Origin: Phascolarctos cinereus
Lineage: Eukaryota; Chordata; Mammalia; Diprotodontia; Phascolarctidae
DNA: 64,000 nucleotides
Direction: 5' to 3'
Assembly: GCF_002099425.1 (NCBI RefSeq)
Contig: NW_018344217.1
Coordinates: forward strand, 186,001 to 250,000
This document shows, one piece after another, positions 1-10,035 of the stretch (position 1 is the first letter of the stretch; every line of letters begins with the position of its first letter). The translations under genes were made by a program, and so were the position numbers. Under the pieces are notes generated by a model that did not search any database, had not been told where the DNA came from, and was given only the letters and a program-made list of their open reading frames with translations.

Positions 1-890
1 TTTTGTTCTGCCCCTCTTTAGTGTATTGTTGGACTCAGGCTGGGTTTACAGGCTATGTATGTTATATGTAAAAGGATGTTGAAATCATCCCACTCCATTT
101 ATCCCACCCATGATCAATTTGTTAGGAGACTTCCCAAGATGCAACATGAAGTCGGTTCAGATTGACTGAGGGATTTGGTTACACCCTCTGGGGTCTGTAT
201 AAAACCATCTTGTTAGTTGTAACCAATTTTTAATTGAATATAGAGCTAGGACAGAGTATTCCAGCTCAGCTCCCGAGAAGGAATCGGGGTGGGGGGGTAA
301 GGGTGGGGCTCCTGGAGGAGCAGAGCTTTGGGTCTCAGCCTCAGTCTCCTCTTCTTATCTCCCTTGATCAGAGAAGGACCGTGTGAACTTTAGAGGTTGG
401 AGGATTTTGGACTTACTGTCTCCTCATTGACATCCTAGCAGTACCCCCGGAAAAGTTAATAGCAATGTCTGCATCAGGAGCCAAGCACAGAATGAATGCA
501 GAATCAAGGCTGTACGAGGAGCCCAGAAGAGGAACATCTTGAGAATTCCAGGAATTGTGAGTTGCCTATTTTCCACAGGTATTCTCTAAGTGTGAGTGCA
601 CTTTCCCCTGGACTTTGTATATACTTGTGAGAGAGTATGTCACAGACTTCTCAAGAAATTTTTTGTACCAGCTACTGTTACTATACCACCCTAGTAAGTG
701 CCTGTTTCTTAAAGCTAATTAAGTCTGGTTTACTAATTGGTATTACCTGATAATCTTAAGGGGCAGCCAGCTGGTGGGGGGTCATGAGCTATATAGCATT
801 AAAAGACACACCTCAACCCCTCAGGCCTAACTGTGCACCTGAGTAGGAGTTGGGATAGTATCTTTTGAGCCAGTGCTACAGATGCATGAC
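1..890. other. Unassigned sequence at the left edge
   Basis: No gene or recognised SINE or LINE is seen here. There is a TATAAAA string near 198-204 and a moderately GC-rich stretch after it. Together they give a faint resemblance to an old solo LTR, but I see no matching ends or flanking duplication, so no family is claimed. Confidence 0.3.
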
Positions 891-899
891 CGTTGTATG

Positions 900-2255
900 T
901 ATGTGTATGTGTATTTCCTGAAAGACTCAGAGAATGCAGTTTTTGTCTCTTTCTAGTGACTCCTGTTATTCTTCTCAAACCTTTAAAACTGAGTGTGTTC
1001 CAAGGTTTAGTCCTCAGCTCTCTTCTTTCTTTCTATTCTTACCCTTGGCAATTTCATTCACTCCCAGGCCCCTCTGTACAGCTGATTTCCAAATCTGTTT
1101 CTCTAGGCTTGACTTCTCTCCCTGGCTTCTGACCTACATTTCCAAATGTCTACAGATTGTCTTTACCAAGATGTCCTGCTGGAACTTGGAGCTTAATATT
1201 TCCCAAATTGAATTTATTCTCTTTCCCTCAAAATGTGATCCTTCAGACTTCGTGGTGATTCTCAGGAACACCACCATTCACTTAGTCTCCAGTGTTGAAC
1301 TTTGATTTTATCTTTGCCTTTGAGTCTGAGCCTTTACCTGACACATTCAATTAGTTACCAAGTCCTCTTGATGCTATCTCTGTAATTTCTGTGTATGGGA
1401 TTCAGAGTTGAAGAGGCCTTAGAGATCATTGACTCTGATGACCTTATTTTACAGGGAAGGAAGCTGAGACCCAAAGCAGGGAAGTAACTTACCCAAGGTC
1501 AAGTAGCTAGTAAGTAGTAGAGCATGTACTTGAACTCAGGGCATCTGAATCCAAATTGCATGCTCATTTCTGCTCTTCTCTCTCTTATTGCCACCACCCT
1601 GGCACAGGCCCTCGTCACTTGCCGCCAGGACTATTCTAGCAGCTTCCCAGCTTCTCCCTTCGTGCTCTCTCCCTCTTCCAATCCAGTCTTCACAGCCCTG
1701 CCAGATTATTCTTCCTTATGGATGGATTGCTTCCCTATTGCCTCCCAATTACAGTTTATACTCCCCAACCTGGTATCCAAGTGCCACCTTCCCCCCCTCA
1801 TCTGGCACCACACTACCTTTTAAGCATCAGAGCATATAACTTTACTCTGCATACTATACACACTGGGCAAATTAAGCCATGCTTTCTCATGTCTCTATTT
1901 GTTTATACTGTGCCCTGTGCCTGGAATGCCTCCCTCCCTTCACTGTCTTCTCTCCACTTAAGCTGTTGAAATCTAACCATCCTTTTAAGCCCATCTCTAA
2001 TGATGCCCCCTCCATGAAGTATTCCCCTAGCCACCAGTCAGTAAAGATCTTTCCCCACTCAGACCTTAGGTAGCACTTTGTTTGAAACTGTCTTATGTCA
2101 CCATATATTATTTTGTGTGATTGTTCTTTTCCACATGTTTTATCTCCTTGATTGATTTACAGGCTCTCTGGGGAGAGCAAGGATTGGAGTTTTTATATAA
2201 ACTAAGTAGCACAGTGCTCTTTGATCCCGTAGATATAGAATAAATGTTTGTTGAG
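900..2255 (+). mobile_element. L2-type LINE fragment: RT C-terminal part to 3' end
   Basis: Reading on the plus strand gives decayed L2/CR1-clade polymerase text. Examples are 'LELNISQIEFILFPSK' (family form LKLNMSKTELIIFPPKP) near 1180-1230 and 'ATTLAQALVTCRQDYSSS' (family form ATTLVQALVTSRLDYCNS) near 1590-1640. The right part has the L2 3' signature: a 'gagcaaggattggag' segment, 'cacagtgctctttga', then 'gaataaatgtttgttga' at 2238-2255. Several stops and shifts make it dead. It is interrupted by a MIR-type SINE at about 1386-1548. Family identification rests on known marsupial L2 sequence and is inferred by eye. Confidence 0.72.
1386..1548 (-). mobile_element. MIR-type SINE inside the L2 copy
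   Basis: On the plus strand it reads as the reverse complement of a MIR core: 'cttagagatcattga', 'attttacagggaaggaa', 'gaagtaacttacccaaggtc', 'tagctagtaagtagta', 'cttgaactcagggcatctga'. It separates the two halves of the L2 polymerase frame, so it inserted after the L2. Confidence 0.7.
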
Positions 2256-2765
2256 TTAAATCTCTAACCACCACCTCCCCTCCACTCTTTAGTCTGGTCC
2301 AAAAAGTAGGCTAAGCACTGCCAACTGTGACCTGGGCCTATAGGCTCAGGCAGCAGGATCCTTGCTAAGACCTCCAGGACATAGAACATGCTGCTAGTTC
2401 CCAAATGTAACCAAACAACAGGAAGCAAATGCCACTTGGGATTGAATAAGTATGATGATTGGTAGTATGTTTTCTAGGTGTCATGCAGGAAGTTCTGCCT
2501 TCATTTCTATTCTGAGTTTTTAATTTTCCAGATGTGTAAGCACTATCTTGTGACTACTGAAAGGGCTTGTCTCCTTTATTAGGGGCAGTGGCATAAGTTT
2601 AAATTCTGGGCCCCTAAGCCAAAATGTTGAAAGTGGCCTATGGTAACTGCCCCCAATTCTATATGTATTTTCAGTGGGCTTGGATCCAATGGAGACAAAA
2701 ATGAGTTTGAATGGGATATAATTGCATTTTCATCATAAATCTACATTTGAGGCAATATAGGGTAA
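2256..2765. other. No recognised feature
   Basis: Non-repetitive looking DNA without a long frame or a recognised repeat. Confidence 0.4.
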
Positions 2766-3075
2766 TGTGATGGAAGTGAAAAGAGCCCTGGCAGAGGACT
2801 GGGATTTAAATCCTACCTTTGACACTTGCTATCAGTGTGGCCCTGGATAATAAGTCTCTTGGTCTCTATAGGTCTTAGTTTCCTTTCCTATAAAGTGAGG
2901 GAGTTGGACTGAATGGCCCTCCAGATCGATTTCTATCTCTGCATCTATGATGTCATCTCTCTTTGAAAACTGGATCTTGGGGCCCAAAGGCTGGCCTTGA
3001 ATTCCCACTTGGCCACTTATCTCTGTGTCCTTGGCCCAATCACTATAGCTCACTAGGCTCAAGTTGCCTCCTCCA
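2766..3075 (+). mobile_element. MIR/THER-type SINE, with a second partial copy
   Basis: 2766-2960 runs through the whole MIR pattern in the forward direction: 'gaaaagagccctggcag', a tRNA-like B-box area, 'cttagtttcctttcctataaa', then 'gggagttggactgaatggcc'. Bases 2985-3075 repeat the central part ('acttggccacttatctctg...') with a diverged tail, so they are a second fragment or a partial duplication. Confidence 0.65.
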
Positions 3076-3094
3076 GAAATGAAGGGGTGTGTGT

Positions 3095-3395
3095 AGAAAG
3101 AGCTCTGGCTTTGGAGTGAGAGGAACTCAGGGGAAAGAGGAGGGAACCAAGAGGAAAGGGTGTTACATTTTTAACTTTAAACGCATTCCATATTTAATCG
3201 AATTTTCAGCTGTGTAAAATCTGCTACTACTGGAATGATGGGGTAAAATTAACTCTGCCACCTAAGAATTCATATAAATTGAGGTAAATCACCTCACTTC
3301 TCTGGGTCTTAGTGTCTTCATCTGTAAAATGAGGGGCTTGGACTAGATGTCCTCTGGGGTTTCTTTCAGTGAAATCTACTATCTGATGACAGCTC
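3095..3395 (+). mobile_element. MIR-type SINE, diverged or interrupted
   Basis: The head is at 3098-3130 ('agagctctggctttggagtg'). The conserved tail is at 3280-3395 ('cacctcacttctctgggtct', 'catctgtaaaatgaggggc', 'ttggactagatgtcctctgg'). About 110 bases between them do not match the family. Confidence 0.6.
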
Positions 3396-3399
3396 TTAA

Positions 3400-4035
3400 A
3401 TACTATGTGTCCTATGATAAAGAGAATCAACTTTGAGATATGGGATGGGAGTGTGGGATGCTTGGGAGTGACCATTCGATATTGCTTAGCAGCAGCACAG
3501 GACACAGATGTAGAGGTGGTCAGAGTATAGCTGGTAACTAGAGAAGGGAGATGTGCCTCTTAGCAGGTTGGCTCTGAATTGCCTGAATATCACGGTCTGT
3601 CAAGTACATGCTATAAGTCATTGGAATCAGAAAACGGGGAGAATCCTAATATAAGGAAGCAGACAAAGGTGGGCTCCCTACCAGGTACGTGAGGAAGACA
3701 GAAATGGGAAGGAATTGTACTGAATCAAATATGGTTTAAAAAAATTGAACAGCTGAGTCTGTCTGACCCACCTGTAACCTCTGGTGAGACTGGGAATTTG
3801 GAGGGCTAAGCTAATCATTTGTCCACACTGTCTGGCACCTCCCATACGGAGGGCCACCAGGATGCCCAAGGAGGAGTGGACCAGTTCAGGAAAAGGCATA
3901 GGTCAAAGCCAATCAAAAGTAGGATTGAGCTTTTGAGAAGCCTCTGCACTGTCTGCCCAGGTGAGTCAGGGAGACCCATTCTCAGAACAAACCAACACAA
4001 ATTGGCTGTATGTAATCAGTCCATGAAGACATTTC
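3400..4035. other. No recognised feature
   Basis: Unassigned. A consensus-like splice donor string (CCCAG followed by gtgagt) occurs at 3956-3966, but no partner acceptor or conserved frame supports an exon. Confidence 0.35.
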
Positions 4036-4118
4036 ATTTCACTCATCAGGGCTTAGTGCAGTGCCTAGGACATTCAGAAGGCACTTAATAAATGCATGCT
4101 GACTGTCATTGATGGATG
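4036..4118 (+). mobile_element. L2 3' end
   Basis: Short terminal piece: 'gcttagtgcagtgcctagga', 'aaggcacttaataaatgcat', 'gctgactg'. This is the standard L2 terminus. Confidence 0.6.
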
Positions 4119-4119
4119 T

Positions 4120-5193
4120 ATTGATTTGGTTGAAACGATTTCTAAAACTGAAGGACAAATTCCTGAACCAACTTCCTCAGTGACAACGATTGCTTCCCTC
4201 TAGGGCCCACTAAAGCCGAACGTTGGTGAGTAGAGGACTAAGAGTACTCCTTGAGGCCAGATAACGGGAACAGAAAAGGTTCCCAGGCAAGGGAGGGAAG
4301 GTTCCACCCCTCTGCCCAGGCAGTGACTTAATGATATTCTGGGAAGGGAAGAAGGAATGAATGACTTTCAAAATAGCAGGGAGCTCTGGAGAGCCCAAGA
4401 TTTGGACACAATTTCCAAAGGGTACTTTTTCCCACTCAAGGAGATCATTATTTTTCCCATTTTCAGTGAGCTATTGCTCACTGTTAAGTGACAGCACTAC
4501 ACATTTCGATATATTATAAAGCACTAGACCATGTCTCCTGAACCAAGTCTGGCTTGTAGTGACTTGAGGATAATTGCACATTCATCATTTTACCACCAAA
4601 ATATTAAAGGATAGCTTACTATTTCCACTCACCTGAATTAATCATTTACTTGGGTTTTACATTACCTAACTGTGTTTGAGTACCTGTGCGACTGAGTGTC
4701 AGCAGCACCATAATTCCTAAAGATTAAAACTCCCACAAATTCCTTTTAAAAAACTGCACCTTTTCTCATTACATATTTAATAACTGATTTTAACTTTAAG
4801 CTCATTCTACATAATACACATTACCAGGCTACACTATTTACAGAGGAAATTAGGTTTCTAAATCTCCCCCAATTTGGAAGACAGGGGCAAGAAGAGGTGA
4901 TTTTCCAAATAGCTTTTTAACGTGTAGCTTCTGAGAATCCTAGCTTTAAGAGGATCACATAACCTTGCTAAAGAGCCCCACAATATTAACATTTCTGCTC
5001 CAAGAACTTTCTTTTCATCTGTTTCTGAAATAGAAGACCTTCTTCCATATATATTAATTTGTATATTTTCTTAAAACCTTAAGGAAAAACAAAACAAAAT
5101 AAAAATAAAAGGAACCCTTAAGCACGAATGGGCACATGAGCTTCACTTAAACACCAAAAGACCAAGAAGATAAAACACTTCCACCCCAGCAAG
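4120..5193. other. No recognised feature, AT-rich
   Basis: AT-rich DNA with no recognisable repeat or frame. The segment 5075-5115 is a low-complexity A-rich run. Confidence 0.35.
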
Positions 5194-5194
5194 A

Positions 5195-5252
<58 letters not shown>
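5194..5252. repeat. (CA)n microsatellite
   Basis: Near-perfect CA dinucleotide run of about 58 bases with one T interruption near its start. Confidence 0.95.
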
Positions 5253-5253
<1 letters not shown>

Positions 5254-5401
5254 CGGCTCTGTTAAGTGACCTTTAAGAGGTACTCATAGGTATTCAAGCC
5301 AAATGTAGACACTTAAAAAAAAGGGAAAAAAAGCTGATAAACACTCCTCACTTCTACTCGACACAGACTGAAAGACATACAGACACACAGGTAAAGACAC
5401 A

Positions 5402-5610
5402 TGTTGTTGTAGTTCAGTTGCCTCTGACTCTTCGTGAGCCAATTTGGGGTTTTCTTGGCAAAGACACTGGAGTCATTTGCTCTTTCCTTCTCCAGTTCAT
5501 TTCATTAGATGAGGAAACTGAGACAAACAGGGTTAAGTGACTTACCCAAGGTCACACAGCTAGTAAGTGTCTGGAACAGGATTTCAACTCAGGGGCTCTA
5601 GCTGCCCTAT
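5402..5610 (-). mobile_element. Mar1-type SINE
   Basis: Plus strand shows the reverse complement of the marsupial Mar1 SINE: 'gttcagttgcctctgactct', 'ttggggttttcttggcaaag', 'gatgaggaaactgagacaaa', 'cacagctagtaagtgtctgg', ending 'ctctagctgccctat'. A CA microsatellite follows directly. Confidence 0.85.
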
Positions 5611-5612
5611 GA

Positions 5613-5627
5613 AAACACACACACACA

Positions 5628-5674
<47 letters not shown>
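5613..5674. repeat. (CA)n microsatellite
   Basis: CA run with a single T interruption, immediately beyond the Mar1 SINE. It is the second CA block within 420 bp. Confidence 0.95.
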
Positions 5675-5676
<2 letters not shown>

Positions 5677-6349
5677 CACACGCCTATAATCACAGGTCCC
5701 TGGGCTCTGATAGGTGACCTCTACCTCCGATTAGCACCCATGCAACATTATCCTCATTTCTTTACTTTAGGAGAAAAAATATACAATAGCTTAAAATTTT
5801 TTTAATTAAAAAGGGGAGAAATATAGCTGGTAATATTTATTAGCAACCTGATATAAACTATTAAAAACTTTTTTTGATGTAGCAGGTTTATTAATTAGCA
5901 CCCCCAATTCTTCAGAACTTTTTTTTTTAATTCTTCAGAACTTTTAAAATCTGCATAAGCAATGGTCTTATGAAACCTGCCCTTCTGACCTGGGGTTGTT
6001 ACTGGGGATTTTAGGTGAAGCACTATATTACTCTACCACTGGGTACAAGTTAGGGAGAAGTCTCTTTAAACTTTGATGATGTGTTTAGTACTCCTATTTC
6101 AGTACCTTCTTAAGCTGGGGTGGTTTTGCCAGTAATTAATTTTCCTTTGTGACCTTCCTCAATTTTGGTAGGAAATTCGGGGTTTGGATGAGATGAACTC
6201 TAAGGGCAGCTTTAGAGGTTGTGTAAATACCCCTCATTTGAATTTTCATTGTCAAATGAGGTGTTCAGACTAGTTGTTCTTAAAAGTTTCTTTTGTGAGC
6301 CCGGCCAGCTAGCTCCCATCCCCTTGGAAGCTCTATTTCCCATGGCAAC
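5675..6349. other. Unassigned, with MIR tail-like pieces before the array
   Basis: Mostly unassigned. Around 6150-6215 and 6232-6290 there are forward MIR tail-like pieces ('gtttggatgagatgaactct' and 'cagactagttgttcttaaaa'), in the same orientation as the motif that is amplified just to the right. They could be the ancestral seed or degenerate outer units of the array. Confidence 0.4.
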
Positions 6350-6975
6350 TGTGGGGGGACAGTTGGACCACGTCATCCAGAGCGAGTGGGGGGGATGGGA
6401 TTGGATCAGATTATCTTCAAAAGCTTTAGGGCTGGGGGAGTTGGACCAGGTGATTTAAAAGTCTTCTGGGGTGGGTGGTACCAAAATGATGTCAAGGAAA
6501 GGGCCTCTGGGTGAGTCTGGCCAAGTCTCTCCCTTTCTGAGTTTCCTCTTGTTCCCTCCTCCAATTAAGGAAAGTTTTAACTGGTTGATTTTCTGAGAAC
6601 TCTTACTTGTTAGTGCTTCTGAAGGTGATAACCCCAGATTATCTTCAGAAGTCTTGGGGAGGATTGGACCAGATGGTTTAAAAGTCTGGGGCGGGGTTGT
6701 ACCAAAATGACTTTTAAATAGGGGCTTCTGTGTTTATTTGAGCAAGTCTCTCTCCCCCCTTTCTGGGACTCCTAAAGTGCTCCCCCCAAGAGGATTTGAC
6801 CTAGTTGATTCTCTAAGAGTCTCTATCTTGGCTTCTGGGGTGGCAGTGGGGGTTGGACCAAATTATCTTCAAAAAAACTTGGGGGGGTTAACACCAGATA
6901 ATTTCAAAGGGTTCTGGTGGGGGGAGGGTTGTGCCAAGATGATCTCTAGGTAGGATCTTCTGTGTGAGTTTAGGA

Positions 6976-6978
<3 letters not shown>

Positions 6979-7034
<56 letters not shown>
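6979..7034. repeat. (GT)n microsatellite inside the array
   Basis: Pure GT run of about 56 bases. It lies where a unit's 'tgtgtgagttt' segment would be, so it probably expanded from that segment. Confidence 0.95.
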
Positions 7035-7036
<2 letters not shown>

Positions 7037-7084
7037 TTTGAACAAGCTGATTCTTTAAGATCTCTCATTGGTTTGTTTGGAGGG

Positions 7085-7375
7085 GGGAGGTTTGGACCAG
7101 ATGATATCCATAAGTCTTGGGGGAGATTGGACCAGATGATCTCCAAAAGTCTGGGGAGCGGTTGGATCAGATGATCTCCAGAAGTCTAGGGAGGGGGTTG
7201 GATCAGATGATCTCCAGAAGTCTAGGGGGGGGTGTTGCACCAAATGAGGTCCAGAAGCGGGGGAGGAGTTGAACCAGATGATGTCCAAAAGTCTGGGGGG
7301 GTGGGGTTGGACGAGATGATCTTCAAAAGTCTTGGGGGGGGGTTGGACCAGAAGATTTCAAAGGACTTTGGTGAG
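7085..7375 (+). repeat. Sub-amplified ~37-bp minisatellite
   Basis: About seven consecutive copies of the 'TTGGACCAGATGATCTCCA' + 'AAGTCTGGGG' sub-motif, each followed by a G-run of variable length. A normal unit of the larger array has two such sub-motifs, so this is a second, later expansion inside the first. Confidence 0.8.
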
Positions 7376-8393
7376 AAGAGGTTTGTACCAAGATGATCTC
7401 CAGGTAAGGGCTTCTGTGTCACTTCAGACAAGTCTTTTCCTCCTCAGGTTCTCCATCCCCCCCTTAACCCCCGATTTGAACTGGTTTATTTTCTAAGAGC
7501 CCTCCTATTGTTTGGGCTTCTTGGGGAGGGTAGTTTGGGTGAGATTATCTTCAAAATGTATGTGGGGGGGGAACTTGGACCAAATGATTTCAAACGGCTG
7601 GGGTGGGGGGGAACATGTATGTGTTACCAAGACAACAACACTGACCTCTAGGTGTAAGCTTCTTTTTGATTTATTATTCTCTCCCAGATTTCTGGCCTTG
7701 TTCAGTGGCCACCCCCACCAAATGAGCATTTAAAATAGTTTATTCTCTAAGAGCTTCCCTTCGTTTTATTTTTTCTTTTGGTGGGGGTGGGGGAGATGGA
7801 CTAGCTTATCTTTAAAAGGCTTGTATGGGGGAATTGGACTAGATGATTTCAAAGGGATTCTGGGATGGAGGTACCAAGATGATCTCTAGGTAGGGTTGTT
7901 TTGTGAGTTTGAACAAGTTTCTCCCCTTTTTGGGGCCTCTTCAGTTTCTTTCCCAACCTCCTCCAGGGTTTGAACTTGTAGATTCTCTAAGAACCCTCTT
8001 TTGTTTGTGCTTTCTTCAAAAACCTAAGGGGTGTTGAGAGGAGTTGGACCAAATGATTTCAAGGGAAGGGGTTGTAGCATGAAGAGCCCTAAGTAGGGAT
8101 TTCTGTGTCAACCTGGACAAGTCTCTCCCCTCTCCCATTTTCCATATCTCTTCATGTTCTTCACTCTCACCTCCCTTTGAATTAGTTGATTTTCTAAGGC
8201 ACTCCTGTTATTTGGGCTTCTAGGGGAGAGGGGTTGGAACAGATTATTTTTAAAAAGCTGGGGTGGGGTTTGGACCAAATGATTTGAAAACACTCTGAGG
8301 AGAGTACCAAGGACTCTAGTTGGGGCTTCTGGGTCAGTTTGGATAAGAGAATTTCTGGGCCTCCTCAGGTCCCCCCCCCAACTAGTTGATTTT

Positions 8394-8547
8394 CTTTTCT
8401 TTTCTTTTTTTTAGGCAGTTGGGGTTACTTGCCTAGGGGCACACAGCTAGTAAGTGTCAAGTGTTTGGTGGAAGGTGGAATTTGAACTCAGGTCCTCCTG
8501 ACTTCAGGGCCTGGGCTCTATCCCACTTCGACACCTAGCTGCCCCCG
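8394..8547 (-). mobile_element. CORE-SINE (WSINE1-like) inserted in the array
   Basis: Plus strand: T-rich tail, 'aggcagttggggttacttgc', 'cacacagctagtaagtgtca', 'gaactcaggtcctcctgact', 'cacctagctgcccc'. It is flanked by the near-identical 14-mers AACTAGTTGATTTT (8380-8393) and AACTGGTTGATTTT (8548-8561), a target-site duplication within a repeat unit. Confidence 0.88.
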
Positions 8548-9893
8548 AACTGGTTGATTTTTTAAGAGCCCCCTTATCGTTTGGGCTTTTGGAGAAAGGA
8601 GTTTGGACCAGATTATTTTCCAAAGGCTTGTGGGGGGAGTTGGACCTGATGATTTCAAAGGGCTTGGGGGGGGGGTGTTATATGTTACCAAGACAACCAC
8701 AGTGACCTCTAGGTAGTTTGAGTTTTCGTTCTCCTCTCGAAGATTTCTGGCCTTTTCTCTCCCCCAAAGGGCATTTCAAGTTGTTGATTCTACAAGAGAT
8801 TCTCTTTTGGGGGGCAAGGAATGGACTATCTTCAAAAGGCTTGGGGGGGATTGGACCAGATGATGTTAAAGGGATTGGGGGGACTTTGTACCAAGTTGTT
8901 CTCTAGATCTGGTATTTTGGTGAGTTCAGGCAAGTCTCTCTTCCTTTAGGGGCCTCCTTAGGGTCTTCTCTCCTCCTTGCCCCCCTCCCCATTTTGAACT
9001 GGTTGATTCTCTAAGAACCTCTTTTCATTGGTGCTGTTTGGGAGGGGGAATTGGGCCAGATTGTCTTCAAAAAATTTTTTTTGGGGCTGTTGGGCCACTT
9101 GATTTAAAAGTCTTCTGGAGGGGTACCAAGATGACTTCTAGACAGGAGCTTCTGTGGCAATTTGGTTAAGTCTCTCCCCTCTCTCTGGGCCTCCTCTTCT
9201 AAGAGGCCTGCTATCTTTTGGGCATCTAGGAGAGGGAGGTTTGGATCAGATTATCTTCAAAAGGCTGGGGGAGAAGTTGGACCAGGTGATATCAGAAGGC
9301 CTGGAGGGGGCATATATTACTAAGACAATCACACTGACCTCTAGCTAGAGACTTCTGTTTGAATTTGTGCTAGTCTCTTCCAATTCCTGGTCTTACTTTA
9401 GTGTCTCCCCCCCTCAAATGAGGGGGATTTCAAATAGCTGTTTTTCTAAGAGCCTCTTTTTTTGGGGGGAGATAGACTAGATTGTCTTCAGAAAGGCTGT
9501 GTGTGTGTGTGGGGGGGGGGATTGGACCAGATGATTTTAAAGGGATTTGAGGGGGGAATTAATAAAATGACCTTTAGGTAGGGTTTTTTTTGTGGGGGAG
9601 GGGGGTGTGGGTTGTGGGGTGGAGAGTCTCTCCTGCTTTCTGGGCCTTGCCTCAGGTTCTTCCCCCACCCCCATCCCTATTAGTAGTCTTCTGGGGTCGG
9701 AGTATCCCAGGATGACCTCTAGGTAGAGGCTTCTGTGTGAATTTGGGGGAGTCTCTTTTCTCTTTCTGGGCTTTTCTGAGAGGTTCTTCTAGCCCTTTCC
9801 CCCATGAGAAGGGTTGGAAGTAGTGGAATTTGTAAAAACCCCTGTTTGGGCTTCTGGAGGTGTAACACATTACCTTTAAAAAGACCAGATATC

Positions 9894-10035
9894 AGGGAGC
9901 TAGGTGGCCCAGTGGATAGAGCACCTGCCCTGAAGTTAGGAGGACCTGAGTTCAAATTCAGCCTCAGACCAAACACTTGACACTTACTAGCTGTGTGCCC
10001 CTGGGCAAGTCACTTAACCCCAATTGCCCCCCCCC
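9894..10035 (+). mobile_element. CORE-SINE (WSINE1-like) inserted in the array
   Basis: Forward copy: 'gagctaggtggcccagtgga', 'gaggacctgagttcaaattc', 'ctagctgtgtgcccctgggc', 'aagtcacttaaccccaattg', C-run. The flanking duplication is the exact 12-mer AAAAGACCAGAT at 9879-9890 and 10036-10047. The SINE carries the internal A and B boxes of its tRNA head. Confidence 0.88.

Noticed and set aside
1-890. Solo LTR of an old retrovirus-like element
   Set aside because: A TATA string and general look only; no terminal motif, flanking duplication or internal region, so it is not called.
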